Assembly: GCA_029582165.1 (NCBI GenBank)
Contig: CM055869.1
Coordinates: forward strand, 6,170,425 to 6,234,424
Source: Portulaca oleracea
Taxonomy: Eukaryota; Streptophyta; Magnoliopsida; Caryophyllales; Portulacaceae
Direction of reading: 5' to 3'
Length of the DNA stretch: 64,000 nt
Shown in pieces: positions 12,223-23,606 of this stretch; the first letter of the stretch is position 1, and each line of letters opens with the position of its first letter. The notes below the pieces were generated by a model that did not search any database, was not told the DNA's origin, and saw nothing but the letters and a program-made list of their open reading frames with translations. The position numbers and the translations under genes were made by a program.

Positions 12223-15200
12223 TCAAGAATTTGAAGCATACAACAAATCATCAAAAATACTCCGCTTTGATGTGCTCTTTCGAACATTCTTCTTCCATCT
12301 GTCCATTTCGCTGCTCTCTGACATCGATCCCAAACTCGAGATTTTGTCAGTCAGTTGTTCTTCACTTCGGTTCTCGCTCTCTGATTCTGGTAACTTGGTC
12401 TTCCAAGTGATTCCGACAGCCTCTGCTTGCTCTGCGAATGACACCTTTGAGATCGACGAACTGCAGATGTCCTTGTAGACTTCGTATCCAGCAGCACACG
12501 TTTTCCCGCCTTCCAACAACTTCGACAAAGGATGCAGGACTGTGATCGAGTTGTTGTTCGTCTCTAATGTTATCTTCAACTCAAGAAACTGAGAAACAAG
12601 CTCTGTCTTGCTGAACTGAACAAAGACGGCAGTTTCATCCAAGTTACAGATGCTAGCAACTGAGATCGGACCAAACGTCTTACACAGGGATTCTCTGATC
12701 TCACTCACTTTGAGATACGAAGGGAATCCCCAAATCACGACGACTTTAGAGTACGAGATCTTGATAAACCTCTTCTTGCGGGAATTGTTGCATGGAAGTT
12801 CACTGATATCACCCGTGCTCATGTTGATGACATCTCCGCTGTTCCAGCTGAGGTACAGGAGATTGACATACTTTTGAAGCTTCTCGTTGTGGGCTAAGGT
12901 ATCAGCTGGAAATTCAACCCCAAGGTGACGGCAAGCTTCGGCAAAGACACAGCCAGTCATGAACGCATCGTACCCAGCTTCATGCTTGGCTCCGGAGTTC
13001 CAGTTGGATGACCTGCAAGATGTGTTTTCAATGAGTATACAATTGTACTCTCTCCTTTCTTTTTTATGTGTCTTTTACAAGGGGTAAGGGAAAATAAATA
13101 TCACAAAAAATATGGGGTAGTTACTACGAAATTTACAATAAATACCCTTAAAACCAACTTTTGGCTTTCCCTCTCCACCCTAGTAAAAGATACTAATTGT
13201 TAAGGGTAAAACAGGAAAAATAGTTATTAATATGTCACTGGAACTGTAATGTGATAATATTGAAATGAGAAAAGTTAGTTTAAAAATCCCCACAGAACTA
13301 GTTTGGACTTTGGATTAAGCCATTGCTGCGAGTCCTAGTTGAGATACAAACCTCATGTCATCAACCTGAACCTCCACCTTCACACTTTGATCTATACCCA
13401 AATTAGATGATCTTCTTGAGGAGATCTCTGGACACAAAAGAGAAAATGCAGAGGCTAGTGACGTGCTGCCGTTCTTCATATGCCTTTGGAGCCCCAGATC
13501 AGCATTTAACAGTATTTTTGTGTCAACAACATGCGGAAAAGAGTCGTGAATATTTGAGACAAACTTCTCCGCGGTAGAAGGAAGAGGACCAAAGAATTTG
13601 TGGTACATATGAGCCATATCTGCCATGGTGTAATGATGTGTCACATGACAAGAGAAAACATAGGAATTTGAGAGATGAAGAAGAAATGCATACCCAAGAA
13701 GCAATTGTGACCTACAATTAGCTTCTTCTCTGCCCATAGGAGATCAATAACATGGCGGAATCCCACAGCATCCGTTATCTTTCTCCTTTCTTGTTGGTGA
13801 AGCCCATCTTTCACTTCCTCCTGCAGAAGATATGAAACAACTGCCTATCATGTGAGACTTTTCCAGTGGAACTGATTACTGACATTACAACAAGCTAGAA
13901 CAAGTATAAATGAAATAGGAATGGTTTCCTAACAGGTTTTATCTCACCATTAGGTTGTTCTTGTCATTTTCAGATTCTGTATATACAATAAGCTTCTGCA
14001 AACCGGACCCTTCATCGAAAGCACGAACATATACAAGATCTTTAAATTGTTTCCTCGTGACCTGCACCAGGAATTCTCAATCAGCAAAATTGTACAGTGC
14101 TATGAACAAAGCAAAGCAGTTCAAAGAAACAATTGAAACTGATAAATACTTTTTCTCATGATCACACTTCAATATAGCTGAAAGACACTTCAGAAAACAA
14201 TTGTCTTAATAATCTATAGAGATGTTAGCAATGATACTTCAATCCTAATTCTTAGACAAATAACAGATCAACATGACAATGATGTGAGAAAAATATTGTT
14301 AACATTTGTGGCATTGCCATCCTGAAAATTCCAACCAAATGAAGCATCGGATATAAAAATTTGAAATATTACTGAGCCACATGTTCGCTAAATAATATAA
14401 CAGAAAAAGCTGCACAAAAATTTTAACCAAAGACTAAAGAAGTGAAATGAACTAGTAATATGTAAGAACAACTACATGTAACTCATCTTAAGAATGTATA
14501 AAAATAAGAAATACAAGAAACAGAAGCATTACCAATTCAATCATCCTTAGCTGGTGAGAAGTGAATCCACTCAATTTAAGTGCTGGACGCATTTTAAAAA
14601 ATATAGTTTCAAATTGCTGTTTGGATACAGCAGCCTTTCCAGACAATTGAAGTTCCGCATTTCTGTTTTGGAGTAAACTATCACGCCAATCATTGAGACA
14701 TATTTTCATTCGTTCAGAGAAGAGAACATCAGATATGTTGATCAATGGCAAATCTCTAACTTCCTCCTCATTATTCTGCTTTATTCTATACACTGAAGCC
14801 AGGCGTCTCAAGGCCTCATCTTCCTGTCCTCTGGATAAATAAGACACTCCTGAGATTATCCAAAGTGTGAATTTTCAAAAATGTATGGAAACAGAAAACA
14901 TATGAAACTGGACAGAATGCAGCTTTAAAAATCTGTGTAAACTCATTCTTTGATGAATTGGAAGTGGGAGAAAATAACAAGTACACTTCTGACTTCTGTC
15001 TAAAATTTCATAGGTGACACATGAATTCCCAAATCAATTTGTAGTACAGTAAAGTGACATGATACCTTCACGTATGCAAGCATTGAAATCGAACTGGTAT
15101 CTTGCTAAGAAGTCGATGGAAGTTGTTTGGCACAAAAACTCATAAGAGGGGCCATCAGCAGCAAGCTCTTGGCGGGGAAATATATAAAAATTGTGCCTGA

Positions 15201-16995
15201 AAGTGACAATGAAAGCCATGATGTAATTAAAACATGTTGCTTTCTGTTTCTACAGACCACGGCAGAAATCTAGTTTTGTCAACCATCCCATTATCATGAT
15301 GTGAATATTCCGTCTCCCAATCTTATTATATCCAGCAGCTTACATATTCATCCTTTTACACACCAGGAGTATAATTAACACTTAGTTTACAACATCAAAA
15401 TATCAGAGACAATCAGAGCATAGCAAATGTATCTAAATAGGCCTCCACATGACCTTCAGAAGAACTTCCTAGTAGAAAGTGAATACATAACGTACATCTT
15501 CTGGGTTTCCTACACTTGACTCCTGAAGAAGGAAAAATAAAGGGGCTTTTTAGGGAGAGTGAAGGGGCCGACTGCTGAGTTGCTATACAACAGTAAGAGG
15601 TGTTGTCAATGCCTACATGATAAACCGGTTTTTAGTGTTTTGTGATCATTCTTTAACTTCCACATTGCTCAACTTTAAGTTTGTTCTGGACAATACAACA
15701 CCACCCACCTCTTACCGAAGCATACAACACCACCCATTTTAATGGCTATCTGGAAGCACGCGTCAAAACAATAAGAGGGTGCCAATAAGTCCATTGTTTA
15801 GGCAGACAAATAGTACGGCCTCAAAGGTTTCAATGCTAGAGTTAGAATGGCTCATACAATGCTCACAATGGTGTTACCATTATACACAATTAACAGGTTT
15901 TCCAACACTCTTCGAGAATTTTTTTGATGGCGACTAGATGCTCCAATTATAAGCCAAACCTTTACGGGTAACTCTTCAAGGAAATCTAGAAGAGTATTAG
16001 TAGGTTCCTGAGAAACTACATGACGAATCCAACACCCCGACTATATAATGATTGAAGCGGTTCAGAAACACAGGGACAAAGTGCCTCGTGGTTTCAGCAT
16101 TAAACTGAAGAGCATCTTGAGCCCCAAAAATAGAGGTCACTACAGGATACTTAGCAAGCCCTAATAAGTAGCTATAACTGTAGAAGAGTGATCCTCTTCA
16201 AACATCCAACAAAAATGTTTGAGAAGCTTCAGTAGTGAGTGAAGTATTGGCCCATCCAACAGAACCAAATATTGATATATGCCAAGTTTCCTTCATCTTA
16301 TCGCTCCAGCATTGAACGAACAACTCAATAACACACCCGCAAAAATTCAAACCTTATGCAAAACTTCATACGTATACAAGTTACCACTCTCAAAACACTT
16401 CATCTCAAACCCCTTTTCAAATATTGATATATGCCAAGTTTTCTTCATCTTTTAGCTCGAGCATTGAACGAACAACAACTCAATAACATGCCCGCAAAAC
16501 TTTAAACTCTATGCAAAACTTCATACGCATACAAGTTACCACTCTCAAATCAAAGAACAAATCCCAATTCTCCTTCGAACAGAGATTAAACAAGCTGTAG
16601 ATAAAGAAACAGTGAGAGAAGACTAACGGGTGAGCGACGAAGGACAGCTTAGAGGCATCCCAGCGAAAGGGGCAAACACCAAACTGAACGACGGCGAATT
16701 TCTCGGCAGAGTCCTTGACTTTAAGGTATCGCACATCGTAGCGATCGAATTCAAATGCTTCTCGCCATGGTGAGCTGGTGACGCCGGTCATTTCGAGGTC
16801 GACGGCGACAAAATCGGCGGCCCTGACATGGTGGACGAGGTCGGCTAGGGTTTCTGCGAAGTTGGACTTGGTGACGTTCTTCAAAGAGAAGCTTGGTGAT
16901 GGCGACGAAGAAGAAGGAGAAGAAAAGGTGGTTAGGGTTCGAATTAGGGTTGATGAGGAGAGTGAAAATGCCCTAATTGGAGTCAGCTTCTTCAT
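12223..16995 (-). CDS. PARN: Poly(A)-specific ribonuclease PARN-like (CAF1/DEDDh exonuclease), 704 aa
   Basis: Seven exons on the minus strand: 16995-16628, 15196-15066, 14849-14533, 14061-13948, 13820-13694, 13619-13352 and 13012-12223 (TGA). PARN is a 3'-5' exonuclease that shortens poly(A) tails; Arabidopsis AHG2/AtPARN acts on mitochondrial mRNA tails. All catalytic residues are visible: D66 and E68 in VAVDLEMTG, D353 in VGHNCFLDMAHMY (its codon spans an exon junction), and H452 and D457 in AKHEAGYDAF. The family segment FAVVQFGVCPF and an RRM-like region in the last exon (VVVIWGFPS...VFVQFSKTEL) also fit. The first 40 residues are Ser/Arg/Thr-rich with almost no acidic residues, so mitochondrial import is likely. 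The ATG at 16995 is used because no ATG lies upstream in frame. I cannot say whether it is the AHG2 orthologue or a close PARN-like paralogue. Confidence 0.9.
16269..16552. repeat. Direct duplication in intron 1 of the PARN-like gene
   Basis: A block of about 130 bp beginning ATATTGATATATGCCAAGTT and ending AAGTTACCACTCTCAAA occurs at 16269-16400 and again at 16421-16552 with roughly 90% identity. It is a local duplication with no terminal inverted repeats seen. Confidence 0.8.
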
Positions 16996-17214
16996 CGCCT
17001 TCTTCTTCCTCCTCCAACCCTGTCTCAGAGAGACCGCGAGAAACTGAGAAAGAGCAGAAAAACAGAGAGCCAACCCGGGAACCTGACCCGAAGTCCGACC
17101 CGATTATGATGTATAACCCAAAGTTTCACGACGGAGGAGAAGAGCCCAATACAAAGAAAAATAAAAGGTTATTGACCATGGAGGATGACCCAAATGCAAA
17201 TTGATCATGAAGAT
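16996..17214. promoter_or_regulatory. Upstream region of the PARN-like gene
   Basis: About 220 bp lies between the PARN start codon and the hAT element. It is C/T-rich on the minus strand near the gene. No clear TATA box is visible, so any promoter lies here or within the transposon. Confidence 0.35.
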
Positions 17215-17558
17215 ATGAGGATTAGGGGTGGAAAAAAATCCGGAACCGGCGCAACGAGCCGGAAATCGGATAAAAAAAAATCAGAAATGGGCAACACCGA
17301 ATCGACTTAAAATTTCGGTGCACCGTACCGGAAAAATTGGATGCTGGCGGTTTCGGTTTGGGATTTTCAAACCGACGGGGAACCGACACCGAATCATTAA
17401 TATAAATAAATATATATATATAAATTTTGGTTTTAAAAAAAATTCTACCCAGAAATTAATACAGAAACGGTGTAAATTAACTTGTTAAAAAAAAGAGTAA
17501 ATTCTACCCAAAAATTAATACTGAAACATTAACTTGTTAAAAAAAAGTGTAAATTAAC

Positions 17559-17783
17559 TTGACGAGTAGATTGGCGTACAATGATGTGATTCTTGAATCA
17601 GATTGCCTTGTCATTGTTCAACGGATGCACAATCCTCTAATGCTTATGAGTGATTGTGACTTAGTTCTAGAAGATTTGGTAGAAGTAGGTAGATCTTTTA
17701 GCAAAATTACATGGAGTCATGTAAAAAGAGGGGGAAACCAAGCTGCTCATCAAATGGCTAAGGTTAACCCGCAAGGAGGATAG
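17559..17783 (+). pseudogene. RNase H-like fragment of a retroelement, inside the hAT element
   Basis: A 74-residue open frame reads NDVILESDCLVIVQRM, then FSKITWSHVKRGGNQAAHQMAK. This is the C-terminal half of the plant RNase H-like (RVT_3) domain found in non-LTR retroelement proteins. It lies inside the hAT but outside the nested Mutator-like element, so it was either captured by the hAT or inserted as a fragment. The frame is intact over this piece but lacks the N-terminal half. Confidence 0.75.
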
Positions 17784-17856
17784 CAGATCTGGTTGGGAGT
17801 GTGCCCTAATCAGATTGAACTGTTTGTACAAATGGATCAGCACTTAATATAATTTT

Positions 17857-19256
17857 CGGTTTTGCTAAACATCGCCTTGGGGGCGATAAATAAGAATGAA
17901 TCTTATCCATTAAATAATAGGAACTTTACCTAAATATGATAAAAATATAATTATATTATCTCTTTTTTAGATTCTAACTATTTTATCAAATCCATAAAAT
18001 CTTATGTTCTTTTTGTTATGGAAAAAATAAAAACCTCTATATTCTTATCACTACAATTAAATCTTTTTTATATATTAGAAATGGTTGATATCGCGGTAGG
18101 ATATGAATGAAAAAACTCCAACGTGAATGTTATTATCAATTATGGCATTAGAGTTCCATTCCTACTTTCTAATCACATTATATAATCACACAATATGCTT
18201 CCTAGATCAAAGTTTCAAAAAAGAGCATACATATCTAAACAAATTGGTGTTTTGCTGCTTAAATTTTTCAATGCTTGAGTTCGACAACATATATAGTCCA
18301 TCCTCCATCGACATATTCAAAATCAAAGAACATGCATGGCCTGAACATATATAACATTTAACACCTCAATATTATACTCCTTTTAGGCCCCGTTCTTTGA
18401 TACGGTTGGTTGTGGTGTGATAATAGTGCGATGAGGTGAAATTTGCAAAAAGTGTTGTGAATTGTGGTGAATTGTGGTGAGTTGTATGGTGAATTGTGGA
18501 GAGGATTATGGTAAATGGGGTAGGTGAGGAGAGACAATATGAAAAGTAGAGGAGAAGAGTGAAGAGATATATTAGAAATGATTGTGGTAAAGTGTGGTAG
18601 AAATTAAAGAGTTGCGGTATGGTGTAGTACCGCACCGCTATCTACCGCATAAAAGAACATGACCTTTCTGACTCGGCAAATTACATACAACACAAGAAGA
18701 ACTCAATGACATTAATTCAAAAATTCATCAAATGATTAATAAAATACTTCACAAGTAAAGTGAGGTTCTCTAAACCTCTTGCATTAATTTTTCATGGTAT
18801 TTAATGTTTACAAAATCATTCACCACTTGAACTGATTATTTCACAGTAGAAATCTAGTTGGACTCTTGTTTTTGAGTAAAAAGGAATGAAAATATTCAAA
18901 ATAAATTTCTCAAAAAAAAAATTCAAAGAAATTAAGAAAATAATCAAAATATACTTTCCATAAACATTTTCTATGTCATGTTTTAGTTAAAGAAAGTATT
19001 CATAATTATTAAATATAAATATATAAGATCTTTACCGATTTGATTAAGTAATTAATTATATTGAATCTAAAAGAGATAATATAGATATTTTTTTTACCAT
19101 ATATAAATAAAATTCATAATCTTTAATAGATAAGATTCCTTCTTATTTATCGCCCTTAGGGCGACGTTTAGCAAAACCGATAAACAAAATTCATAATCTT
19201 TAATAGATAAGATTTCTTCTTATTTATCGCCCCTAGGGCGACGTTTAGCAAAACCG
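17857..19256. mobile_element. Mutator-like element, 1.4 kb, nested in the hAT
   Basis: The ends CGGTTTTGCTAAAC and GTTTAGCAAAACCG form inverted repeats that stay alignable for some 200 bp. TATAATTTT is duplicated exactly on both sides (17848-17856 and 19257-19265), the 9 bp typical of Mutator-like elements. The right end is itself tandemly duplicated: about 65 bp at 19116-19180 recurs at 19187-19252. No transposase is seen. Confidence 0.9.
18386..18664. mobile_element. hAT-like MITE, copy B, nested inside the Mutator-like element
   Basis: Starts GGCCCCGTTCTTTGATACGGT and ends ACCGCATAAAAGAACATGACC; the inside is GTGGTGAATTGTGG-rich. Same family as copies A, C and D, in the opposite base-composition orientation. 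This is the third level of nesting at this site. Confidence 0.8.
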
Positions 19257-19281
19257 TATAATTTTCTCCAGGTTTTTAAAA

Positions 19282-19332
<51 letters not shown>

Positions 19333-19909
19333 CTTTTTTTATTGAATAGAGATTTTTTGATGTTGACAAAAATTAATGTGGTTCCGGATCATTGGTGAAA
19401 CCGCGCCGTTAAATCCGGTGCACCGGTTTTTAAAAACCGGGTGATTTGGTTTTGGTTCTGGTTTAAGGTTTTAGCGCACCGTTTCTTCCGGTGCATCGCT
19501 CCGAGACGTCGAAACTGCACCGCACCGCACCGTTTCCACCCCTAATGAGGATCATCAGGTCCTAATTTAGATGAGAAAAGGGGATTTAGCATTGCTTATG
19601 TGGCATGTCAAATAAACAGCCAATTTTTTTTTAATGTCTCAATTGTCCTACCCTCTCTCTCTTTGATTCACGCAAAAGATATTTACAAAGCGAATCATGA
19701 TTTACCGTTAAAGATATTCATAGATATCTACAAAGGCGAATCATAATTCGCCTAAACACCCCCTGTTCACACTTTCTCTCTCTTCGAACCCCAACTCCCA
19801 CCCTCATACTTTGTCCCCCTTACTGCCCAACTTCATCCCCCTTGCCTCCCCTGCCTCAGAAAGGCCCATTGATGAATGATGACCGCTGACAATGAGATAC
19901 AACTAGGGG

Positions 19910-20270
19910 TGGTAGTGGTGGTCGGTCGCGGTGGAGTCAGGGGAAGAGTTGGTTGGGGGTGGGGTGTTGTAGGCAGTGAAGAGAAAGAGAGTAAAGGTGG
20001 TTTGGAGGGGGTTTAAGGCGCCTACCCACAAGGGTGCTAAGGGCGTTCGCCAATGCTAGGGAAGAGGTAGTAGGGGTGGGGTGGAGAGAAAGGAAGAGTT
20101 GGGTGGGGGGGTTGTGGACTGTGAAGAGAGAGGGGAAGATAATGTAGGGGATTTGGAGGGGGCTTGGGCATCTAGCTATGGTAGATTGATGGTGGTGGGG
20201 CTGAGGTGCTACAGTAAAGTGTTTGCCAGTTCTGGGGGCCAACAGAGGTTGTGGGCTGTAAAGAGAAAGA
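19910..20270. repeat. G-rich diverged tandem duplication
   Basis: Two units of about 165 bp share GGAAGAGTTGG-TGGGGGTGG, then CAGTGAAGAGA and GATTTGGAGGGGG-like segments in the same order. Strong G over C bias on the plus strand. No credible protein is encoded. Confidence 0.55.
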
Positions 20271-20284
20271 TGGCAGAGGGGTCC

Positions 20285-20490
20285 TAGGCATGGACACTAA
20301 TACGCCTTCCATGTCACACATTATGGAGCTATGTCATATTTCCGATGAGTTAAAACCATAACAACTCGGGGTGTACAGTTGGAGGAAAATAGGTCGATAG
20401 TTGGTGCTGCTAGTGTCCAAGAAAATAGTTTGTATTATTAATATCCAATACCCCAAAGTTGGTATTATTGATGTCCAAAAACTCTTTATT
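20285..20490. repeat. Single arm of a foldback element also seen at 22752-23160
   Basis: Sequence from GGACACTAATACGCCTTCC to TATTATTGATGTCC is about 90% identical to the right arm of the foldback element near 22970-23165. The matching left arm is not found here. Confidence 0.7.
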
Positions 20491-20587
20491 ACATAAAAGT
20501 ATTTATCAATAAAATTTAAAAGGGAGGTAATGTGGATATGATAAATATGAGTCATCAATCTTTTTATTTTTATAGATAATTATTTTT

Positions 20588-21873
20588 GGGAAATTGGATT
20601 CTAATAATATAAACTTTTGGCCATATAAGACTAAATAATAAGACTTTTCGATTTGGTGATAAATAATACGAACTTTTACCCCATATTGTTCTGAACTTCA
20701 CTCAGTGGCGGTATGACGTGGCGACGGAGGGATGTCCCAGTCAGCATTATTTGTCCACATAAGTCCCTCTCTCTCTCTCTCTCTTTCTCTCCCCCCCTCT
20801 CTCTCTCCCCCTCTTTTTTCCAGATTTCCGTTGCCCTGCCCTTCCCTGCCCATCGCCCATTCTGTCCACACCAACCATCGAAGCCATGGCACTCCTACTT
20901 CCACCTTCCTCATGCTCATTCCAATTGGACTATCATCCCCATTATTATTACCCTCCTCTACTTGCTCCCCTGCAGTAATTAATTTCATCAACTCTTTTAT
21001 GTTCGATGTCAATGCCAAATCTACTCACTGCATAAGTCAATGTCAATGTCAGTACGTACCTGGGTTGGCCCTCTTCTTCTTGTATTTGTTCCAGCTGGGA
21101 GGGTTTTGCGGCGTTTTGCAGAAGTGACATTTTGCTAATCCCTATATAAACATTCACCTAATTATGCAAAACCCATATTCTTCTGAAAAGGCGAAAATCT
21201 CCTCAGACACCTAATCTCCATATCTTCATCTTTCCCCCTCAATTCTTTTCTTACATTTTCGTAGCCTTATCTTGGATATTTGATTTAGGGTTTCATTGGT
21301 TTTCCCAATTTTTGTTTATGTCCTTCTAAAGTTCTTATATCTTGGGGGATTGTTTGGTTAGTTCTAGGCTGTCTCATTGAAATATATAACCTTTGATATT
21401 TTATATTCTTCAGATTCATTGTTGAAGGGAAGAGAGATGAAGATTATTCTACAAACAAAGAGTCTTCTCTCTCTACCTTCAAACCCCAAATTGACGGTTT
21501 TCAAATCCCCTCACAATAGTCTAAGGTAGAGGGTCACCAACTCGTCACTCCTCTTTCATATGTTTCAAAAATTTAATGGGGTTGCTTCAAATACAAACAC
21601 AAAGCTAATAAACATGAAGGGGGCTGGAAATTTGGAAAAAGGAGGGGGAGAGAGAGAAAGAGAGAGATGAGGTTTATGTGGACAAATAATGCTGACTGGG
21701 ACATCCCTCCACCGCCACATCCGACCGCCACCGATTTAAGTTTAACTTAACTCGGTTGCGTACTGTTCAGAGCAACATGGGGTAAAAATTCGTATTATTT
21801 ATCACCAAATCGAAAGTTCATAATTTTTAGTCTTATATGACTAAAAGTTCATATTATTAAAATATAATCTCCC
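20588..21873. mobile_element. Pack-MULE-like element with long terminal inverted repeats
   Basis: Arms of about 235 bp (20588-20825 and 21640-21873) are inverted copies; the outer end is GGGAAATTGGATTCTAATAA on the left. Flanking 9-mers ATTATTTTT and ATTCTTTTT differ at one base, fitting a Mutator target duplication. Between the arms lies DNA with gene-like character (see the entry at 21437) and no transposase, which is the definition of a Pack-MULE. The origin of the cargo is inferred. Confidence 0.8.
21437..21525 (+). pseudogene. Captured gene 5' end: putative first coding exon with a transit-peptide-like sequence
   Basis: Inside the Pack-MULE-like element, a plausible promoter and leader (TATATAA at about 21142, C/T-rich leader, possible leader intron ending TTCAG at about 21413) precede an ATG. 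Its 29 codons read MKIILQTKSLLSLPSNPKL and on, rich in Ser, Lys and Leu with no acidic residue, then a donor-like AAG/GTAGAG. This looks like the start of a gene for a plastid-targeted protein. It is truncated by the right arm and I cannot name the parent gene. Confidence 0.45.
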
Positions 21874-22751
21874 ATTCTTTTTACTTCCATCAAAGTTTGA
21901 TATTCAATGAAAAAATGAGTTGGGTGCTACTATTAAATGTGTGTGAATTGTTGAAGTATATTGTATAGCGCTCTCCCCATATAAGGCACTAATTGTTTCT
22001 GAAACAGACCGTGAAGATGATAATATGGGAAGGACTATATTCCTAGATGTCGAGTCCAACAATCAGTATTAATCGTGACATTTCTCCCTTTGATGTTCTT
22101 AGACAAAGATCAAGACCCAGGGGTATGTCAAAGGGAACATCCGTTAGTTTTCGACAAGTGACTTAATCGAAGACTAATTTAGGTGATAAATGTTGGCGAG
22201 CGTTAGACCTTTGTAGATGATAAGAATATTTTCCTTTAGTAAAAGAATATAATCATTTAACAACCTAACAAGGATGTCTTTAAAAGTGTGCAAATTGGTA
22301 AGGTATTTATAAGGAAAATGAATAAGGATGAAATGGTAATTACAATAAACTTTAGGAATCAAATCCTAAGTGGGGGGGGGGGGGGGGGGGAATAGGCCTT
22401 TTCAGTCTCATTCGGCCCAATATTGACTTATCATTATAATTTTTTTTTGGATGAAGCCATTATAGTTATTGATTTATACTAACATGGACGATCTGTATGT
22501 CTAAATTTTTATTTGTTTGACTCGGAAGTTTTGCCTAATATGATGTAATTGTTTTGCCTAATATGTGACGAGACTATAATTTTAGGACTATCAATGATAT
22601 TGAGTTATAATAATGATTTTTTTTTATGTAATTGTGGTAGTAGTCCGTGCTTATTCATTTTATTTTCTATTATTTTTAGGGTATAAATCAAATAGGTGTG
22701 GGAATTGGGTGAGTATGGATGGACACTGTCCATACCCATGTTTTATGAAAG
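21874..22751. other. Intergenic, nothing supported; 19-G run at 22372-22390
   Basis: No recognisable gene. A run of 19 G at 22372-22390 may be an assembly weak point. Confidence 0.4.
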
Positions 22752-23160
22752 ATTATATTATTGGACGTCAATAATATCAATTTTTGGGGTATTTGAGACT
22801 AATAATACAAACTATTTTCTTGGACACTCGCAATACCAACTATCGACCTATTTCCCTCCAATAGTACACCTTCGAGTTATTATGGTTTTAACTCATCGGA
22901 AAGATGACGTAACTTCATAATGTGTGACATGGAAGACAAAACTTGGGTAGAAAATGTTGACGTGGACACTAACATGCCTTCCATGTCACACATTATGGAG
23001 CCACGTCATCTTTCCGATGAGTTAAAACCATAACAACTCGGGGTGTACTATTGGAAGAAAATAGGTCGATAGTTGGTTGTGCTAGTGTCTAAGAAAATAG
23101 TTTGTATTATTAACATCCAATACCCACAAAGTTGATATTATTAACATTCAAAAATCCTTA
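22752..23160. mobile_element. Foldback (long inverted repeat) element
   Basis: Left arm (about 22752-22945) and right arm (about 22970-23160) are inverted copies: ATAGTACACCTTCGAGTTAT against AACTCGGGGTGTACTATTGG, and TGTGTGACATGGAAG against CTTCCATGTCACACA. The spacer is about 25 bp, so the element could form a near-perfect hairpin. A further copy of the right arm is at 20285-20490. Confidence 0.8.
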
Positions 23161-23440
23161 TTACAATGTAAGACAATATCTACATGATATAATAAATTTA
23201 ATATACATTACTCACCACTCTTATATTACAAAATTATAATTTCTAGCCCGGACATTCTTTACTGGTATATATAAGAAAGCCATAATTTTAACCCGTATTA
23301 CATAATGGTAGCCTTCCCTAGTTATGTAATGAAAAGTTTGATCCAGTTAAAAAGATGTTTGCATAATTGTTGCTGCTTGCTAGTCGCCTATCCACCAGAT
23401 AGGATAAGAATAAGAATAATTTATTACATTTGGATCAACG

Positions 23441-23492
23441 AAACCCTAAAGCGACGCGACATTCCCTTTTGGGACGAGGTTACTATATAAAA
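23441..23492 (+). promoter_or_regulatory. Core promoter of tandem gene 1: telo-box and TATA box
   Basis: AAACCCTAA at 23441-23449 matches the plant telo-box, and TATATAAAA at 23484-23492 is a good TATA box 115 nt before the ATG. The same order and leader sequence (TGGGGACTCCAAAATC, AAGTGGCGGCACACTC) recurs before tandem gene 2 at 31546-31589, so the promoter was duplicated with the gene. Confidence 0.7.
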
Positions 23493-23606
23493 AGGAAGGA
23501 GCAGTGGGGACTCCAAAATCAACAACAAACAAGTGGCGGCACACTCGCATTTACACACTCACTCGCTTGATCACTCTCTTACTTTACTTACTACATTTCT
23601 CCGGCA

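Larger units (their letters stand above)
17223..19544. mobile_element. Non-autonomous hAT element, 2.3 kb, with perfect 8-bp target duplication
   Basis: The ends are TAGGGGTGGAAA and its exact inverse TTTCCACCCCTA. ATGAGGAT occurs directly outside both ends (17215-17222 and 19545-19552), the 8-bp duplication expected of hAT elements. Subterminal CCGGAACCGG/ACCGGTT-like words occur at both ends. There is no transposase reading frame. It carries an RNase H fragment and a nested Mutator-like element. Confidence 0.92.

Noticed and set aside
16996..17073. N-terminal extension of the PARN-like protein
   Set aside because: The extension would begin at a TTG. The ATG at 16995 gives a complete presequence and catalytic domain.
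20732..21127. Open frame rich in Ser and Leu
   Set aside because: It is a translation of CT microsatellite and Pack-MULE arm sequence, with no domain.
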